Assembly (NCBI GenBank): GCA_947469885.1
Contig: CANIQT010000003.1
Location: 232,150-296,149 of the forward strand
DNA: 64,000 nucleotides
DNA from: Bacteroidota bacterium
Lineage (GTDB): Bacteria; Bacteroidota; Bacteroidia; 2-12-FULL-35-15
Reading direction: 5' to 3'
The notes beneath the pieces were generated by a model. It was not told the origin of the DNA. It made no database searches and saw nothing but the letters and a program-made list of their open reading frames with translations. The position numbers and the translations under genes are program-made. The first letter of the stretch is position 1, and the number at the start of each line of letters is the position of its first letter. This document shows positions 24,816 through 33,923 of this stretch, in pieces.

Positions 24816-27800
24816 TTATGCTTTCTCTTTCTCTTCTTTTGCCTCTTCCTTTTCAGCTTCCTCTAACTCACAGTTTCTAACTTTAGTTAAATAAGATACT
24901 GTTGGTTTAATTCCAAGTTCTTCTAAGATAAAGTAGTTACGCTCGTCTGTTCTTCTTAACTTAGAAATGGCACTGTCTTCGTCATTCAAATCGCCAAACA
25001 AAATGGCATTGGTAGGACAAGCCTGTGCACATGCTAATTTAATATCTCCGTCTTTTAATTTACGCTCTGCTTTTTTTGCTTCTAGTTTACCTGCCTGAAC
25101 ACGTTGAACACACATAGAGCATTTTTCCATCACTCCGCGCGAACGAACTACCACATCAGGATTTAACACCATACGTCCTAAATCATCCTGTGTAGGGTTA
25201 AAAGTGAAATCAGGGCTTTCATTATAATTAAACCAGTTGAAACGTCTTACTTTGAAAGGGCAGTTGTTTGCACAATATCTTGTACCTACACAACGGTTAT
25301 ACGCCATTGCGTTCAATCCTTCAGTACTATGATTAGTTGCCAATACTGGGCAAACTGTTTCGCACGGTGCATGATTACAGTGCTGACACATGATTGGCTG
25401 AAATACCACTTTAGGATTTTCTACCGAAGGATTTTCCATGTCTAAATACATTGCAACTAAGCCTTCTCCCCTTTCATCTGCTTTTTCTTTTGCCTTGCTC
25501 ACTTCGGCCGACCATTCAGTAGAATAATATCTATCGATACGCAACCAGTGCATTTCGCGGGTATTCATTACCATTTTCTTTCCAACCACAGCCACGTTGT
25601 TCTCAGCAGTACAACTTACTACACACGAACCACAACCAATGCATGAATTCAAATCAATTGTCATTCCCCAACGGTGTCCCAACTTTTCATGTTCATTCCA
25701 TAAATCCACTGTATTTGGATTTATTTGACCACTGTTAGTACGCATCATCTCCGGATGATTACCAGCCATAGGGTCTTTTTTGTAATCTTCCAACGAAGTT
25801 TCTTTTACTATAGCGCGACCCATCATGGTATGATGTACCTGCGTTCCTGCAAGTTCGGTGGTTTCGTTTGCTGCTTCTATCTTGGCATCCATAACACTAT
25901 AACTCATAGTGCCATTTATCATCTGAATAAACGGATAAACATTCTGCCCTACAACTCCCACTTGCTGACTTAATTTACCTGCACGGAAACGTCCGTAACC
26001 CAATGCAATACCTACCGTACCTTTTGCCTGTCCGGGCTGAGGTACAACTGGTAATTTAACAGTTACACCATTTACAGTAACATTAACCAACGATGCTTCT
26101 CTGTCCTGACGTTCCATTAAAAGGTATTTCCCTTTCATATCAGCCGGACTCATGGTAACATAATTATCCCAAGTAATTTTAGAAATAGGGTCAGGCAATT
26201 CTTGCAACCACGGGTTGTTTGCCTGATTACCAGTACCAATACCTATTTTTTCGTACAACGCAATTTCGAATTCACCAGCCCCTTTCATTCCATTTGCTTT
26301 CTGAGCTGCTGCATTCAAATCAACTTTAGCAACTTCTTTTTCTTCTTTTATTTTCTCTTCCTTCTTTTTGTCTTTCTTTTTTTCTTCTTTTTTAGAGCCT
26401 TCTTTATCCGCTTCGTCATTTATTAATTTCTCATCCCCGGTTGATACTTCAATAGCACCATCGTGCAGTGAATTATTCCAGAATTCACCAAACATCATGT
26501 ATTTACCCTGCATAGGGAAAACGGATGCTGTCCATACTTTCTGAATATAAGAATGATAATCGGTTGGCAAACCCGCCCATAATAATAACGACTCCTGAGC
26601 TTGGCGTGTCCCTTCGTTTCTTGGTTGAGCAAACAAAGGAGTGATGGTAGGCTGAGATAAACTATACTGTCCTTTTTTAGGATTAAAATCGTTCCATGAT
26701 TCTAAATAATGGTGGTCAGGACAGATGTAGGTTGCAAAACGAGCAGTTTCGTCAGAGCGGTCAGAAAAAGAAATTCTTAATCCTACTTTCATAATTGCAT
26801 CTGCCAATTTGGAGGAGGAAGGTGCTGTGTAAACAGGGTTGGTGTTATACATGATTAATGCATCCACTTTACCTGCTGTCATATCATTTATTAATTCAGC
26901 AAATGCCGCATCATCCCCTTGGTGCAGATTGGAATGATTTTCAATGTCAATTGTTTTTCCATAGTTCTCTAGCATTTGGTTAATACCATTAACTATCAAC
27001 TGAACATTTGTATCGTTCGAACCACAAACAACTAACGATTTTCCTTTGTTTTCTGTTAGTTCTTTTGCAGCCTTAGCAATCATTGCATCGCAAGCCAATG
27101 CGGATGATGATAAAGGAGAACCACCAACTATTTTTGCTACTGCATTGTATAAATTAACTGCCACTTTGCCCTGCTCCGATACTTTTACTGGTCCACGCTC
27201 GTCAGCATTTGCTCCCGTTAAAGATAAATTTGATTCGAAATGATAATGCTTCGACATTCTTGCGTGCTCTTTGCTTACTCTGCGTCCCATTGCATATTGT
27301 CTTGCATATTCAATAGGAGATAGCCAGTTTGCTAAAAAGTCTGCAGCAATACTTACTATTATTTCTGCTTTATCAAAGTTATAAGATGGGATCACGGCTT
27401 TGCCAAACGTTTGTTCGTTTGCTTTTATTATACCTGAATACGAAACTGCATCGTAAGTAACTAATTTGGTTGTAGGATATTTTGCTGTAAAATCTGCTAT
27501 TACCGCCATTGTGGATGGACTGATAATAGTAGATGATAATATTCTGATAGCTCCACCTTTTGCCGAAATGGAAGTCAGTTTATTCATTATTTCTTTATCC
27601 ACCGATGACCATGTTGCAGGAGCATCATTTGCCATTGGTCCTGTAATACGCGATGAATCATACAAAGAAAGTACCGAAGCCTGAATACGTGCATTGGTAC
27701 CACCCATCGAAACTTTTGATAAATCATTTCCTTCAACTTTAATTGGGCGACCTTCACGTGTTTTTACTAGTAATGCAGCATAATCGTTCCCATCAAAATA

Positions 27801-28091
27801 AGTAGAAGCATACCAGTTGGCTACTCCAGGAGTAATTTCGTCAGGACGTACAACGTATGGTATTGCTTTATTAACAGGTGTTTCGCAAGCAGCTAAAGAT
27901 GCAGCTGTTACGCTGAAACCAAGACATTTAAGAAAATCTCTACGGTTGGTTCCATTGTCTTTGCTAAGGTTACCATCTCCTAAAAAATCTTCTACAGGTA
28001 TCTGCTCTGCAAATTCATTATTTGCTTTTTGAACAAACTCAGGACTATTATTTAGTTCTTCTAATCCTTTCCAATATTTTGTATTTCCCAT
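24816..28091 (-). CDS. actB: Alternative complex III iron-sulfur/molybdopterin-like subunit ActB
   Basis: I choose ATG 28091 (MGNTKYWKGLEELNNSPEF), giving 1091 residues. The longer frame overlaps the actA stop. A Tat-type motif RRDFLKCLGFS (about 50-60) is followed by a Cys (AAC). The N-terminal two thirds is molybdopterin-oxidoreductase-like but without the usual N-terminal cluster. The C-terminal third is a four-cluster ferredoxin domain: CIGCGSCVVSC, CQHCNHAPCETVCP, CVGTRYCANNCPF and CSMCVQRVQ with CAQACPTNAI. A Lys/Glu-only stretch (about 564-590) interrupts the molybdopterin-like part. The subunit passes electrons from ActC to the haem subunits. Confidence 0.93.
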   Translation of the reverse strand: MGNTKYWKGLEELNNSPEFVQKANNEFAEQIPVEDFLGDGNLSKDNGTNRRDFLKCLGFSVTAASLAACETPVNKAIPYVVRPDEITPGVANWYASTYFDGNDYAALLVKTREGRPIKVEGNDLSKVSMGGTNARIQASVLSLYDSSRITGPMANDAPATWSSVDKEIMNKLTSISAKGGAIRILSSTIISPSTMAVIADFTAKYPTTKLVTYDAVSYSGIIKANEQTFGKAVIPSYNFDKAEIIVSIAADFLANWLSPIEYARQYAMGRRVSKEHARMSKHYHFESNLSLTGANADERGPVKVSEQGKVAVNLYNAVAKIVGGSPLSSSALACDAMIAKAAKELTENKGKSLVVCGSNDTNVQLIVNGINQMLENYGKTIDIENHSNLHQGDDAAFAELINDMTAGKVDALIMYNTNPVYTAPSSSKLADAIMKVGLRISFSDRSDETARFATYICPDHHYLESWNDFNPKKGQYSLSQPTITPLFAQPRNEGTRQAQESLLLWAGLPTDYHSYIQKVWTASVFPMQGKYMMFGEFWNNSLHDGAIEVSTGDEKLINDEADKEGSKKEEKKKDKKKEEKIKEEKEVAKVDLNAAAQKANGMKGAGEFEIALYEKIGIGTGNQANNPWLQELPDPISKITWDNYVTMSPADMKGKYLLMERQDREASLVNVTVNGVTVKLPVVPQPGQAKGTVGIALGYGRFRAGKLSQQVGVVGQNVYPFIQMINGTMSYSVMDAKIEAANETTELAGTQVHHTMMGRAIVKETSLEDYKKDPMAGNHPEMMRTNSGQINPNTVDLWNEHEKLGHRWGMTIDLNSCIGCGSCVVSCTAENNVAVVGKKMVMNTREMHWLRIDRYYSTEWSAEVSKAKEKADERGEGLVAMYLDMENPSVENPKVVFQPIMCQHCNHAPCETVCPVLATNHSTEGLNAMAYNRCVGTRYCANNCPFKVRRFNWFNYNESPDFTFNPTQDDLGRMVLNPDVVVRSRGVMEKCSMCVQRVQAGKLEAKKAERKLKDGDIKLACAQACPTNAILFGDLNDEDSAISKLRRTDERNYFILEELGIKPTVSYLTKVRNCELEEAEKEEAKEEKEKA

Positions 28092-28126
28092 ATTTATTAT
28101 TAATCTAATGTCTAATATCTTAAAAT

Positions 28127-29401
28127 CTAATAGTGGCATTTACCACACTCAATACCGCCCATTTTAGCAACAGTGATTACCTGCTCTTCTTTCGGGAGGT
28201 TTTTAAATTTCTCTTTTAGTTTTGCATGCAAACTTTCGTAATAAGGGTTGTCCTTAATCCCCGGCACTTCAGTCTTGCGGTGGCAATCAATACACCAACT
28301 CATGGTTAATGGTTTATCTTGTTTTACAGTAGTCATTGTTTTAACATCTCCGTGACAGTTTGCACAATCTTGTTTACCTACTTTTACGTGTTGTTGGTGA
28401 CTAAAGAAAACAAAATCGGGAAGGTTGTGAACTTTGGTCCAGATAATCGGGCTAGGTGCTTTGGTATAAGCTCCTTTGTCGGCATCCCACCCTGCGGCAG
28501 CATATATTTTTGCAATTTCTGCTGTTCCTTTTTCGCCCGATGGCCCTTTCGAAATCCCTTTGTGGCAGTTCATACAAACATTCACAGTTGGTATTCCGGC
28601 AGTTTTACTTTTCTCAACTCCCGAGTGGCAGTACTGGCAATTAATTGCATTATCTCCCGCGTGAATTTTATGCGAGAACGCAATTGGTTGTGCCGGATGA
28701 TACCCTTCGTACACCCCTATTCCCATCAATCCATCCCAGCTTGCTGAAAGTAATCCTCCTAAAATAAATAGAGCAATAACAGCAACTGTACGTTTATGGG
28801 TTCCCATCCATATTTTCAGTTCTCTCCAAACTCCAACTTGTTCTATTTCTTCCTGTCCTTCTTTTTCTCTTTGTAAATTACGTAACGAATGCGTTACTCC
28901 ACGCAATACGCCTACTATTATAATAAGGAATGCAATTACGCCAATTAATATTGCCAATGGGTTCACTCCTTTTTCTTCCTCCTTACCTCCTGCTCCATTT
29001 TCATCTTTTTTGGTTACCACTACTTCTACCGGAGGTGCTTTTATATAAGCAACAAGTGCTTTTAGTTCTTCATCTTTCAAATCAGCAAAAACAGTCATTT
29101 GTGCTCCGTTATTATCTGCCAGTATTTTGGTTGCGTATGAATCACCACTTTTAATCAACGCATTGTTATTCTTAATCCATTTTATCAACCAATCGTCACT
29201 AGGAACTCTGGAAGCAATACCTGCTAAGCCTGGACCGGTTATTTTATTAGTGCCCAAACTGTGACAAACTGCACAGTTTTGCTTAAATAATTTTGCACCG
29301 TCTTGTGCCGAAACCGAATTAATACTAAAAATGATTGATAAAAACAGGAAGGAAAAAATTACCGGAATTTGTTTTTGCGACTTGATGCAGACTGTATCCA
29401 T
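28127..29401 (-). CDS. actA: Alternative complex III multihaem cytochrome ActA
   Basis: A 424-residue exported, membrane-anchored cytochrome with six CxxCH motifs: CAVCH (about 43), CQYCH (254), CMNCH (275), CANCH (345), CIDCH (370) and CGKCH (419). The first belongs to an N-terminal class I cytochrome domain with a Met candidate near AQMTVFADL. The other five make the pentahaem ActA part. A helix PLAILIGVIAFLIIIVGVL (about 148-166) and a second near 198-215 lie between them. A Leu-rich segment at 12-32 is the signal. It is first in an eight-gene operon actABCDEF-coxBA. Confidence 0.93.
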   Translation of the reverse strand: MDTVCIKSQKQIPVIFSFLFLSIIFSINSVSAQDGAKLFKQNCAVCHSLGTNKITGPGLAGIASRVPSDDWLIKWIKNNNALIKSGDSYATKILADNNGAQMTVFADLKDEELKALVAYIKAPPVEVVVTKKDENGAGGKEEEKGVNPLAILIGVIAFLIIIVGVLRGVTHSLRNLQREKEGQEEIEQVGVWRELKIWMGTHKRTVAVIALFILGGLLSASWDGLMGIGVYEGYHPAQPIAFSHKIHAGDNAINCQYCHSGVEKSKTAGIPTVNVCMNCHKGISKGPSGEKGTAEIAKIYAAAGWDADKGAYTKAPSPIIWTKVHNLPDFVFFSHQQHVKVGKQDCANCHGDVKTMTTVKQDKPLTMSWCIDCHRKTEVPGIKDNPYYESLHAKLKEKFKNLPKEEQVITVAKMGGIECGKCHY

Positions 29402-29468
29402 ATTGCTTTTTAACTATTTATCTCAGTTGAATTTCTCTGTTTGCCAGAGTAGTTTTTTATATTGGCGA

Positions 29469-29476
29469 CAAATCTA
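29469..29476 (-). promoter_or_regulatory. -7 box (TAGATTTG) of the act-cox operon
   Basis: An exact TAnnTTTG match on the minus strand, 67 bases upstream of the actA ATG. No clear TTG lies at the -33 position. It is the only such box close to actA, so I assign the operon promoter here. Confidence 0.5.
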
Positions 29477-29661
29477 TGACAATTTTGTAATATACATTAA
29501 TCGATACTCAGAAAAATATTATTTTTTTATCAAAATTCAGTAATTTATACTTATTCTAAATAAGGAAATGGTTCGGGGAATGAAAAGTGGTCTAATTATC
29601 ATTTATTTTTTAAAAGCTCATACCCCTTAGTATAGCCATTTATCTGTTGCGGATGCTCCAT

Positions 29662-29871
29662 CCATTTATGCCGATAAAGATTTCATGTGCCTGAAAAACA
29701 TTTTCACGTACATGAAAACGATTTTGGCGTAAGCGAAAATCGTTTTCTTATATGCCGATACTTTTTTGAAGTATACCAAAATACTATCGGCATACGCCAA
29801 TGCCTTTTTCAAGTATCAGAAAACTTTATCGGTATACAAAGAAGTTTCATTTTCGTATGCCGATGCTGCTC
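29662..29871. repeat. 21-bp tandem repeat array 2
   Basis: Ten diverged 21-base units in the 866-base gap between actA and the exonuclease gene. Examples are TCACGTACATGAAAACGATT (29704-) and CGGCATACGCCAATGCCTTT (29788-). The common pattern is a GTAT/GTAC step, then CCGAAAA, then a T-run, so T-runs recur every two helical turns. The rest of the gap (29402-29660 and 29880-30238) is AT-rich and holds no gene I can support. Confidence 0.8.
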
Positions 29872-30167
29872 ATTTTTATTGAAATTTTGTTTTTTGGGAT
29901 AATAGTCTTCTTTCAAAATTTAAATTTGTGACCTAAAAACAAGGCAAAACGGTTAATTTGCGTTCAAAAACATGGTAAAACCGTTAAAATTGAGCAACAC
30001 TTCTTATCACACCAGATTTGACCCAAAGCATGGAAAATACAAGTTTTAGAATAAATTTAATACTACTAAATTGTTATTATCTACACTCGTAAATTCAAAA
30101 AGATCCTTATTAAAGATAAAAAAGATCAACTTTTCGAGACAAGTAATATAATAGACAGGAGAAAGGT

Positions 30168-30190
30168 GTTTTTATTTTAGAAATAAAAAC
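30168..30190. other. AT-rich hairpin upstream of the exonuclease gene
   Basis: GTTTTTATTT (30168-30177), loop TAG, AAATAAAAAC (30181-30190): a perfect 10-bp stem. It could be a terminator or operator. A -7-like TACTTTCG lies at 30239-30246, after it. Confidence 0.35.
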
Positions 30191-30267
30191 AGAAAAAGAA
30201 AACCGGAAGATTGTGGTGCAATAAATCAAAATAATCTCTACTTTCGTTCCTCATAATTTAATACCCA

Positions 30268-30966
30268 ATGCTCGAAAACATAAAACTTACTGACGTATTA
30301 TTTCTTGATGTGGAAACCGCTCCAATGGTTTATAAATACAAGGACCTGGACAAAACCATGAAAACCCAGTGGGATTTAAAATTTCGTTTTCAGAAAGAAG
30401 AAACCCCAGAATCAGGATACATAAAAGCAGGTATCTATGCAGAGTTTGCAAAAGTTATTTGTATTTCAGTTGGCATTTTAACGGACGACAAATTCAGAGT
30501 AAAATCGTTTTATGGAGATGATGAAAAACAAATCCTGAAAGACTTTGCAGCCTTGCTTAACAAACATTACAATACCAAAGATAAAATGCTTTGTGCCCAC
30601 AATGGAAAGGAATTTGACTTTCCGTTTATGTGCAGACGAATGTTGATTAACGGTATTAAACTTCCCAAACTATTGAACATTGCCGGCAAAAAGCCATGGG
30701 AAATAAATCACCTCGATACTATGGAACTTTGGAAGTTTGGAGATTACAAAAGCTTTACCTCCCTCAATTTACTGGCTGCAATTTTCGGTATTCAAACTCC
30801 CAAAGATGATATTGACGGCTCGGATGTAGCACGGGTATATTACGAAGAGCATAACCTGGAGCGGATTGTAACCTATTGTCAAAAAGATGTACTAACAGTA
30901 GCGCAGGTTTTATTGCGCTTTATGAATGAACCATTGATTGCTGATAAAAATATTATTATTGCGTAA
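30268..30966 (+). CDS. PolB-exonuclease-like 3'-5' exonuclease
   Basis: A 232-residue ribonuclease H-fold nuclease of the DNA_pol_B_exo2 family. The ExoI-type motif VLFLDVETAPMVYKY (about 9-23) supplies the first Asp/Glu pair. The middle motif CAHNGKEFDFPFMCRRM (about 110-126) supplies the second Asp. The last motif TYCQKDVLTVAQVLLRF (about 203-219) supplies the third Tyr-x3-Asp site. These are DEDDy-type metal-binding residues, all present. Substrate (DNA or RNA) is not known for this group. Confidence 0.85.
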   Translation: MLENIKLTDVLFLDVETAPMVYKYKDLDKTMKTQWDLKFRFQKEETPESGYIKAGIYAEFAKVICISVGILTDDKFRVKSFYGDDEKQILKDFAALLNKHYNTKDKMLCAHNGKEFDFPFMCRRMLINGIKLPKLLNIAGKKPWEINHLDTMELWKFGDYKSFTSLNLLAAIFGIQTPKDDIDGSDVARVYYEEHNLERIVTYCQKDVLTVAQVLLRFMNEPLIADKNIIIA

Positions 30967-31010
30967 TCTCTGTTTTCAATTCTGTTATCTTTACCCACAA
31001 ATTTCTAAAA

Positions 31011-31559
31011 ATGATTTCTTTCTTTTTTAAACAAAAACAAATTTTTGTTTCTTTTCTGTTGCTGGTAATAATTGCCGGTGCGTGTACTCCTCCCGCTTCC
31101 AAAATGGCTAAGTACGGTCCTGTGTTTGAAAATGTAATGCGGTCAGAAAATGGTGTGTTCCGAGGATTTAGTTTGGGCGACAGAATGGATTCGGTTCAAT
31201 TAAACGAACCTCAAAAACCAATTGAAGCAGACAGCGCATATTTGTATTATGAACTAAAACTAGATACCACAGGCTCGTTCAACATCACTTACAATTTTGA
31301 CGAAAACGGATTGAGCGAAATACAATCGGATATTTATATTACCAATTCGGCAACTGCAGACGAAGTCTTTTCGAAATTCAAAACTTATTTTGACGAACAT
31401 TTTGGGGAAAGTCAGAACCATCAGGGATATAGCGTTTGGACAGTTACCAGTCAAAAATATGGTTTGGTAAGAATCAACCTGAGTGACGAAAGCGCTGATT
31501 TTACTGCCGACAAAGCTCCCGGAAAAATTTCACTCTGGATATATCCTGATAAAGAGTAA
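31011..31559 (+). CDS. Uncharacterised lipoprotein
   Basis: A 182-residue protein with a lipoprotein leader: a hydrophobic segment then lipobox IAGACTPPAS (Cys at about 27). The mature part is a mixed alpha/beta domain with SENGVFRGFSLGDRMDSVQL, YYELKLDTTGSFNITYNFDE and a conserved-looking end KISLWIYPDKE. I do not recognise the family. It is 7 bases before the ABC ATPase gene, so the two may be in one operon. Confidence 0.6.
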   Translation: MISFFFKQKQIFVSFLLLVIIAGACTPPASKMAKYGPVFENVMRSENGVFRGFSLGDRMDSVQLNEPQKPIEADSAYLYYELKLDTTGSFNITYNFDENGLSEIQSDIYITNSATADEVFSKFKTYFDEHFGESQNHQGYSVWTVTSQKYGLVRINLSDESADFTADKAPGKISLWIYPDKE

Positions 31560-31565
31560 GAGTAA

Positions 31566-33368
31566 ATGGCAAAAGAAATTTTGTTAGAAATAAAAAATCT
31601 CGTTACTGAATTTCGTAGTGATGAAGATATTATAAAAGCTGTTAACAATGTTTCCTTTTCACTTTCGCGTGGCGAAACCATTGGTATAGTTGGCGAATCA
31701 GGCTCGGGCAAATCAGTTACTTCTCTTTCCATCATGCGGTTGATTCCCAATCCTCCCGGAAAAATTACAGGTGGTGAAATTATTTACCACTCCAAAACAA
31801 AAGGCAGCATTGACATTACAAAAATTTCGGAAAAAGAAATGCGGACATTGCGAGGCAACGAAATAGCAATGATATTTCAGGAACCTATGACTTCGCTCAA
31901 TCCGGTGTTTACGTGTGGCAATCAGGTGATGGAAGCAATACTACTTCATCAGCATCTTTCTAAAAAAGAAGCAAAAGAAAAAACAATTGAGTTATTCAAA
32001 AAAGTGCAACTGCCAAGACCTGAAATTATTTTTAGCAGTTATCCTCATCAACTATCAGGCGGACAAAAACAAAGAGTAATGATTGCAATGGCAATGAGTT
32101 GCAGTCCGAGTGTGCTTATTGCTGATGAACCGACAACCGCTTTGGATGTTACCGTACAAGCAACCATCATTGATTTGATGCAGGAATTGCAACGCGAAAA
32201 TGATATGGGAATTATTTTCATTACTCACGATTTAGGAGTGATAGCAGAACTTGCGGATAAAGTAGTTGTGATGTATAAAGGAAAAATTGTGGAGCAGGGA
32301 AATGTTCTTGATATATTTTCCAATCCTCAACATCCTTACACCAAAGGACTTTTGGCTTGTCGTCCTCCATTAGACAAAAGATTAAAATGGTTGCCAACGG
32401 TTTCTGATTTTATGTCTGTAAATAAAGAAGGAGAAATTATTGAAAACAAACAATCGGTAAACGACAGTATCCAAAAGCTTGTGATTACCAACGAAGAAAG
32501 AGCAACGGCACATAAATTATTATATGCAAAACAACCCGTGTTGCAATTAAAAAACTTAAAAACATCTTTCCCTATTAATAAAGGAATGTTTGGAAAACCT
32601 ACTGCATTTGTAAATGCAGTGGATGATATTACATTTGATGTCTTTCCAGGTGAAACACTTGGTTTGGTTGGCGAATCAGGATGTGGTAAAACAACTTTAG
32701 GAAGAACAATATTAAGATTAATTGAACCAACATCTGGAACAATCATTTTAAACGGAAAAGACATTACTCATATTAGTAAGAGTGAAATGATGAAACTGAG
32801 AAAAGATATTCAAATCATTTTTCAGGACCCCTACTCTTCTTTGAATCCAAGAATCACCATAGGAAATGCAATTATGGAACCCATGCAGGTACATGGTATT
32901 TTAAAAAATGACGAGGAAAGGAAAAAGAAAGTGATAGAATTATTGGAAAGAGTGAATATGACCGAATCCCAGTTTAATCGTTATCCGCATGAGTTTTCGG
33001 GAGGACAAAGGCAGAGAGTCTGTATTGCTCGAGCATTAGCTTTGCAACCAAAATTTATTATTTGTGACGAATCAGTATCTGCATTAGATGTATCAGTTCA
33101 GGCACAAGTATTAAATTTGCTGAATGAATTGAAACGGGAATTCGATTTTACCTATATCTTTATCTCCCACGATTTGTCGGTTGTCAAATTTATGAGCGAC
33201 CGCATGGTGGTGATGAACAAAGGAAGAATAGAAGAGATGGGCGATGCTGATACTATTTATAATAACCCAAAAACAGATTATACAAAGAAATTAATTTCTG
33301 CTATTCCCAAAGGACAGCTGAATGATATCAAAGAATCAATTGAAAAGAAAAAACAAATTTTAAACTAA
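31566..33368 (+). CDS. Fused oligopeptide/dipeptide ABC transporter ATP-binding protein (DppD-DppF type)
   Basis: A 600-residue protein with two complete ABC ATPase domains, the arrangement of GsiA and similar fused subunits. Domain 1: Walker A GESGSGKSVTS, signature LSGGQKQRVMIAMA, Walker B VLIADEPTTALDVT. Domain 2: Walker A GESGCGKTTLGRT, signature FSGGQRQRVCIARA, Walker B FIICDESVSALDVS. Each is followed by the oligopeptide-family C-terminal extension (NPQHPYTKGLL; NNPKTDYTKKL). It would energise uptake of peptides or similar compounds. No permease or binding protein gene is in the window. Confidence 0.92.
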   Translation: MAKEILLEIKNLVTEFRSDEDIIKAVNNVSFSLSRGETIGIVGESGSGKSVTSLSIMRLIPNPPGKITGGEIIYHSKTKGSIDITKISEKEMRTLRGNEIAMIFQEPMTSLNPVFTCGNQVMEAILLHQHLSKKEAKEKTIELFKKVQLPRPEIIFSSYPHQLSGGQKQRVMIAMAMSCSPSVLIADEPTTALDVTVQATIIDLMQELQRENDMGIIFITHDLGVIAELADKVVVMYKGKIVEQGNVLDIFSNPQHPYTKGLLACRPPLDKRLKWLPTVSDFMSVNKEGEIIENKQSVNDSIQKLVITNEERATAHKLLYAKQPVLQLKNLKTSFPINKGMFGKPTAFVNAVDDITFDVFPGETLGLVGESGCGKTTLGRTILRLIEPTSGTIILNGKDITHISKSEMMKLRKDIQIIFQDPYSSLNPRITIGNAIMEPMQVHGILKNDEERKKKVIELLERVNMTESQFNRYPHEFSGGQRQRVCIARALALQPKFIICDESVSALDVSVQAQVLNLLNELKREFDFTYIFISHDLSVVKFMSDRMVVMNKGRIEEMGDADTIYNNPKTDYTKKLISAIPKGQLNDIKESIEKKKQILN

Positions 33369-33377
33369 ATATAAATT

Positions 33378-33902
33378 ATGCGCTCACTATTTTTATTGCC
33401 TGCTTTCATTTTAATATTTTCAGGTTGTTCTAGTGAAGGAACAAAAGTGAAAGAACCTGTTTCAACATCATTTAACAATGCTGAGTTTGACGAATGGACA
33501 GGAACTTATTCAACAAAAAAGTCAGACCATGCACATTCAGGAAACACTGTTGCATTCATTGATTCGAGCATAGTTTATAGTATGAGTTATTCCAAGTTGA
33601 TTGAAAATATATCCAGAACAAAACTGGACTCAGTTGTTTTTTCATATTGGGCTTATTGCGCAAATAATAAGATAAACGGGCAAACAGTATTGAGTATAGA
33701 TAAGGCAGACAATTCAAAAAACAGCTACTGGACTAGCTTCCCTGTAGAAGCAAAATTGACTGAAACCAACAAATGGATTTTTATCAGAGAAGTATTTAAA
33801 TTGCCTGCTAACCTTGATGTAAAAAATAATTTAAAACTTTATGTTTGGAATAATAGTAATAAAGAAATTCTGTTGGATGATTTTAAAGTAGATTTTTATT
33901 AG
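33378..33902 (+). CDS. Lipoprotein with a carbohydrate-binding-like beta-sandwich
   Basis: A 174-residue lipoprotein with lipobox FSGCSSEG (Cys about 16). The mature part is one beta-sandwich domain ending LKLYVWNNSNKEILLDDFKV. The same pattern (an F-x-LP strand, then YxWN, then a DD-x-x-V end) occurs twice in the next gene and once in the gene at 38664-39272, so these are paralogous domains. Shape and repeat suggest a carbohydrate-binding module. This is inferred from fold-like features, not a named family match. It is 9 bases after the ABC ATPase gene. Confidence 0.6.
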   Translation: MRSLFLLPAFILIFSGCSSEGTKVKEPVSTSFNNAEFDEWTGTYSTKKSDHAHSGNTVAFIDSSIVYSMSYSKLIENISRTKLDSVVFSYWAYCANNKINGQTVLSIDKADNSKNSYWTSFPVEAKLTETNKWIFIREVFKLPANLDVKNNLKLYVWNNSNKEILLDDFKVDFY

Positions 33903-33923
33903 TGCTGTATTAAAGGTTTAATA

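Noticed and set aside
29687..29902. A 71-codon plus-strand frame in the actA-exonuclease gap
   Set aside because: It is array 2 in one of its open frames. The tail is an unrelated hydrophobic run, with no start evidence.
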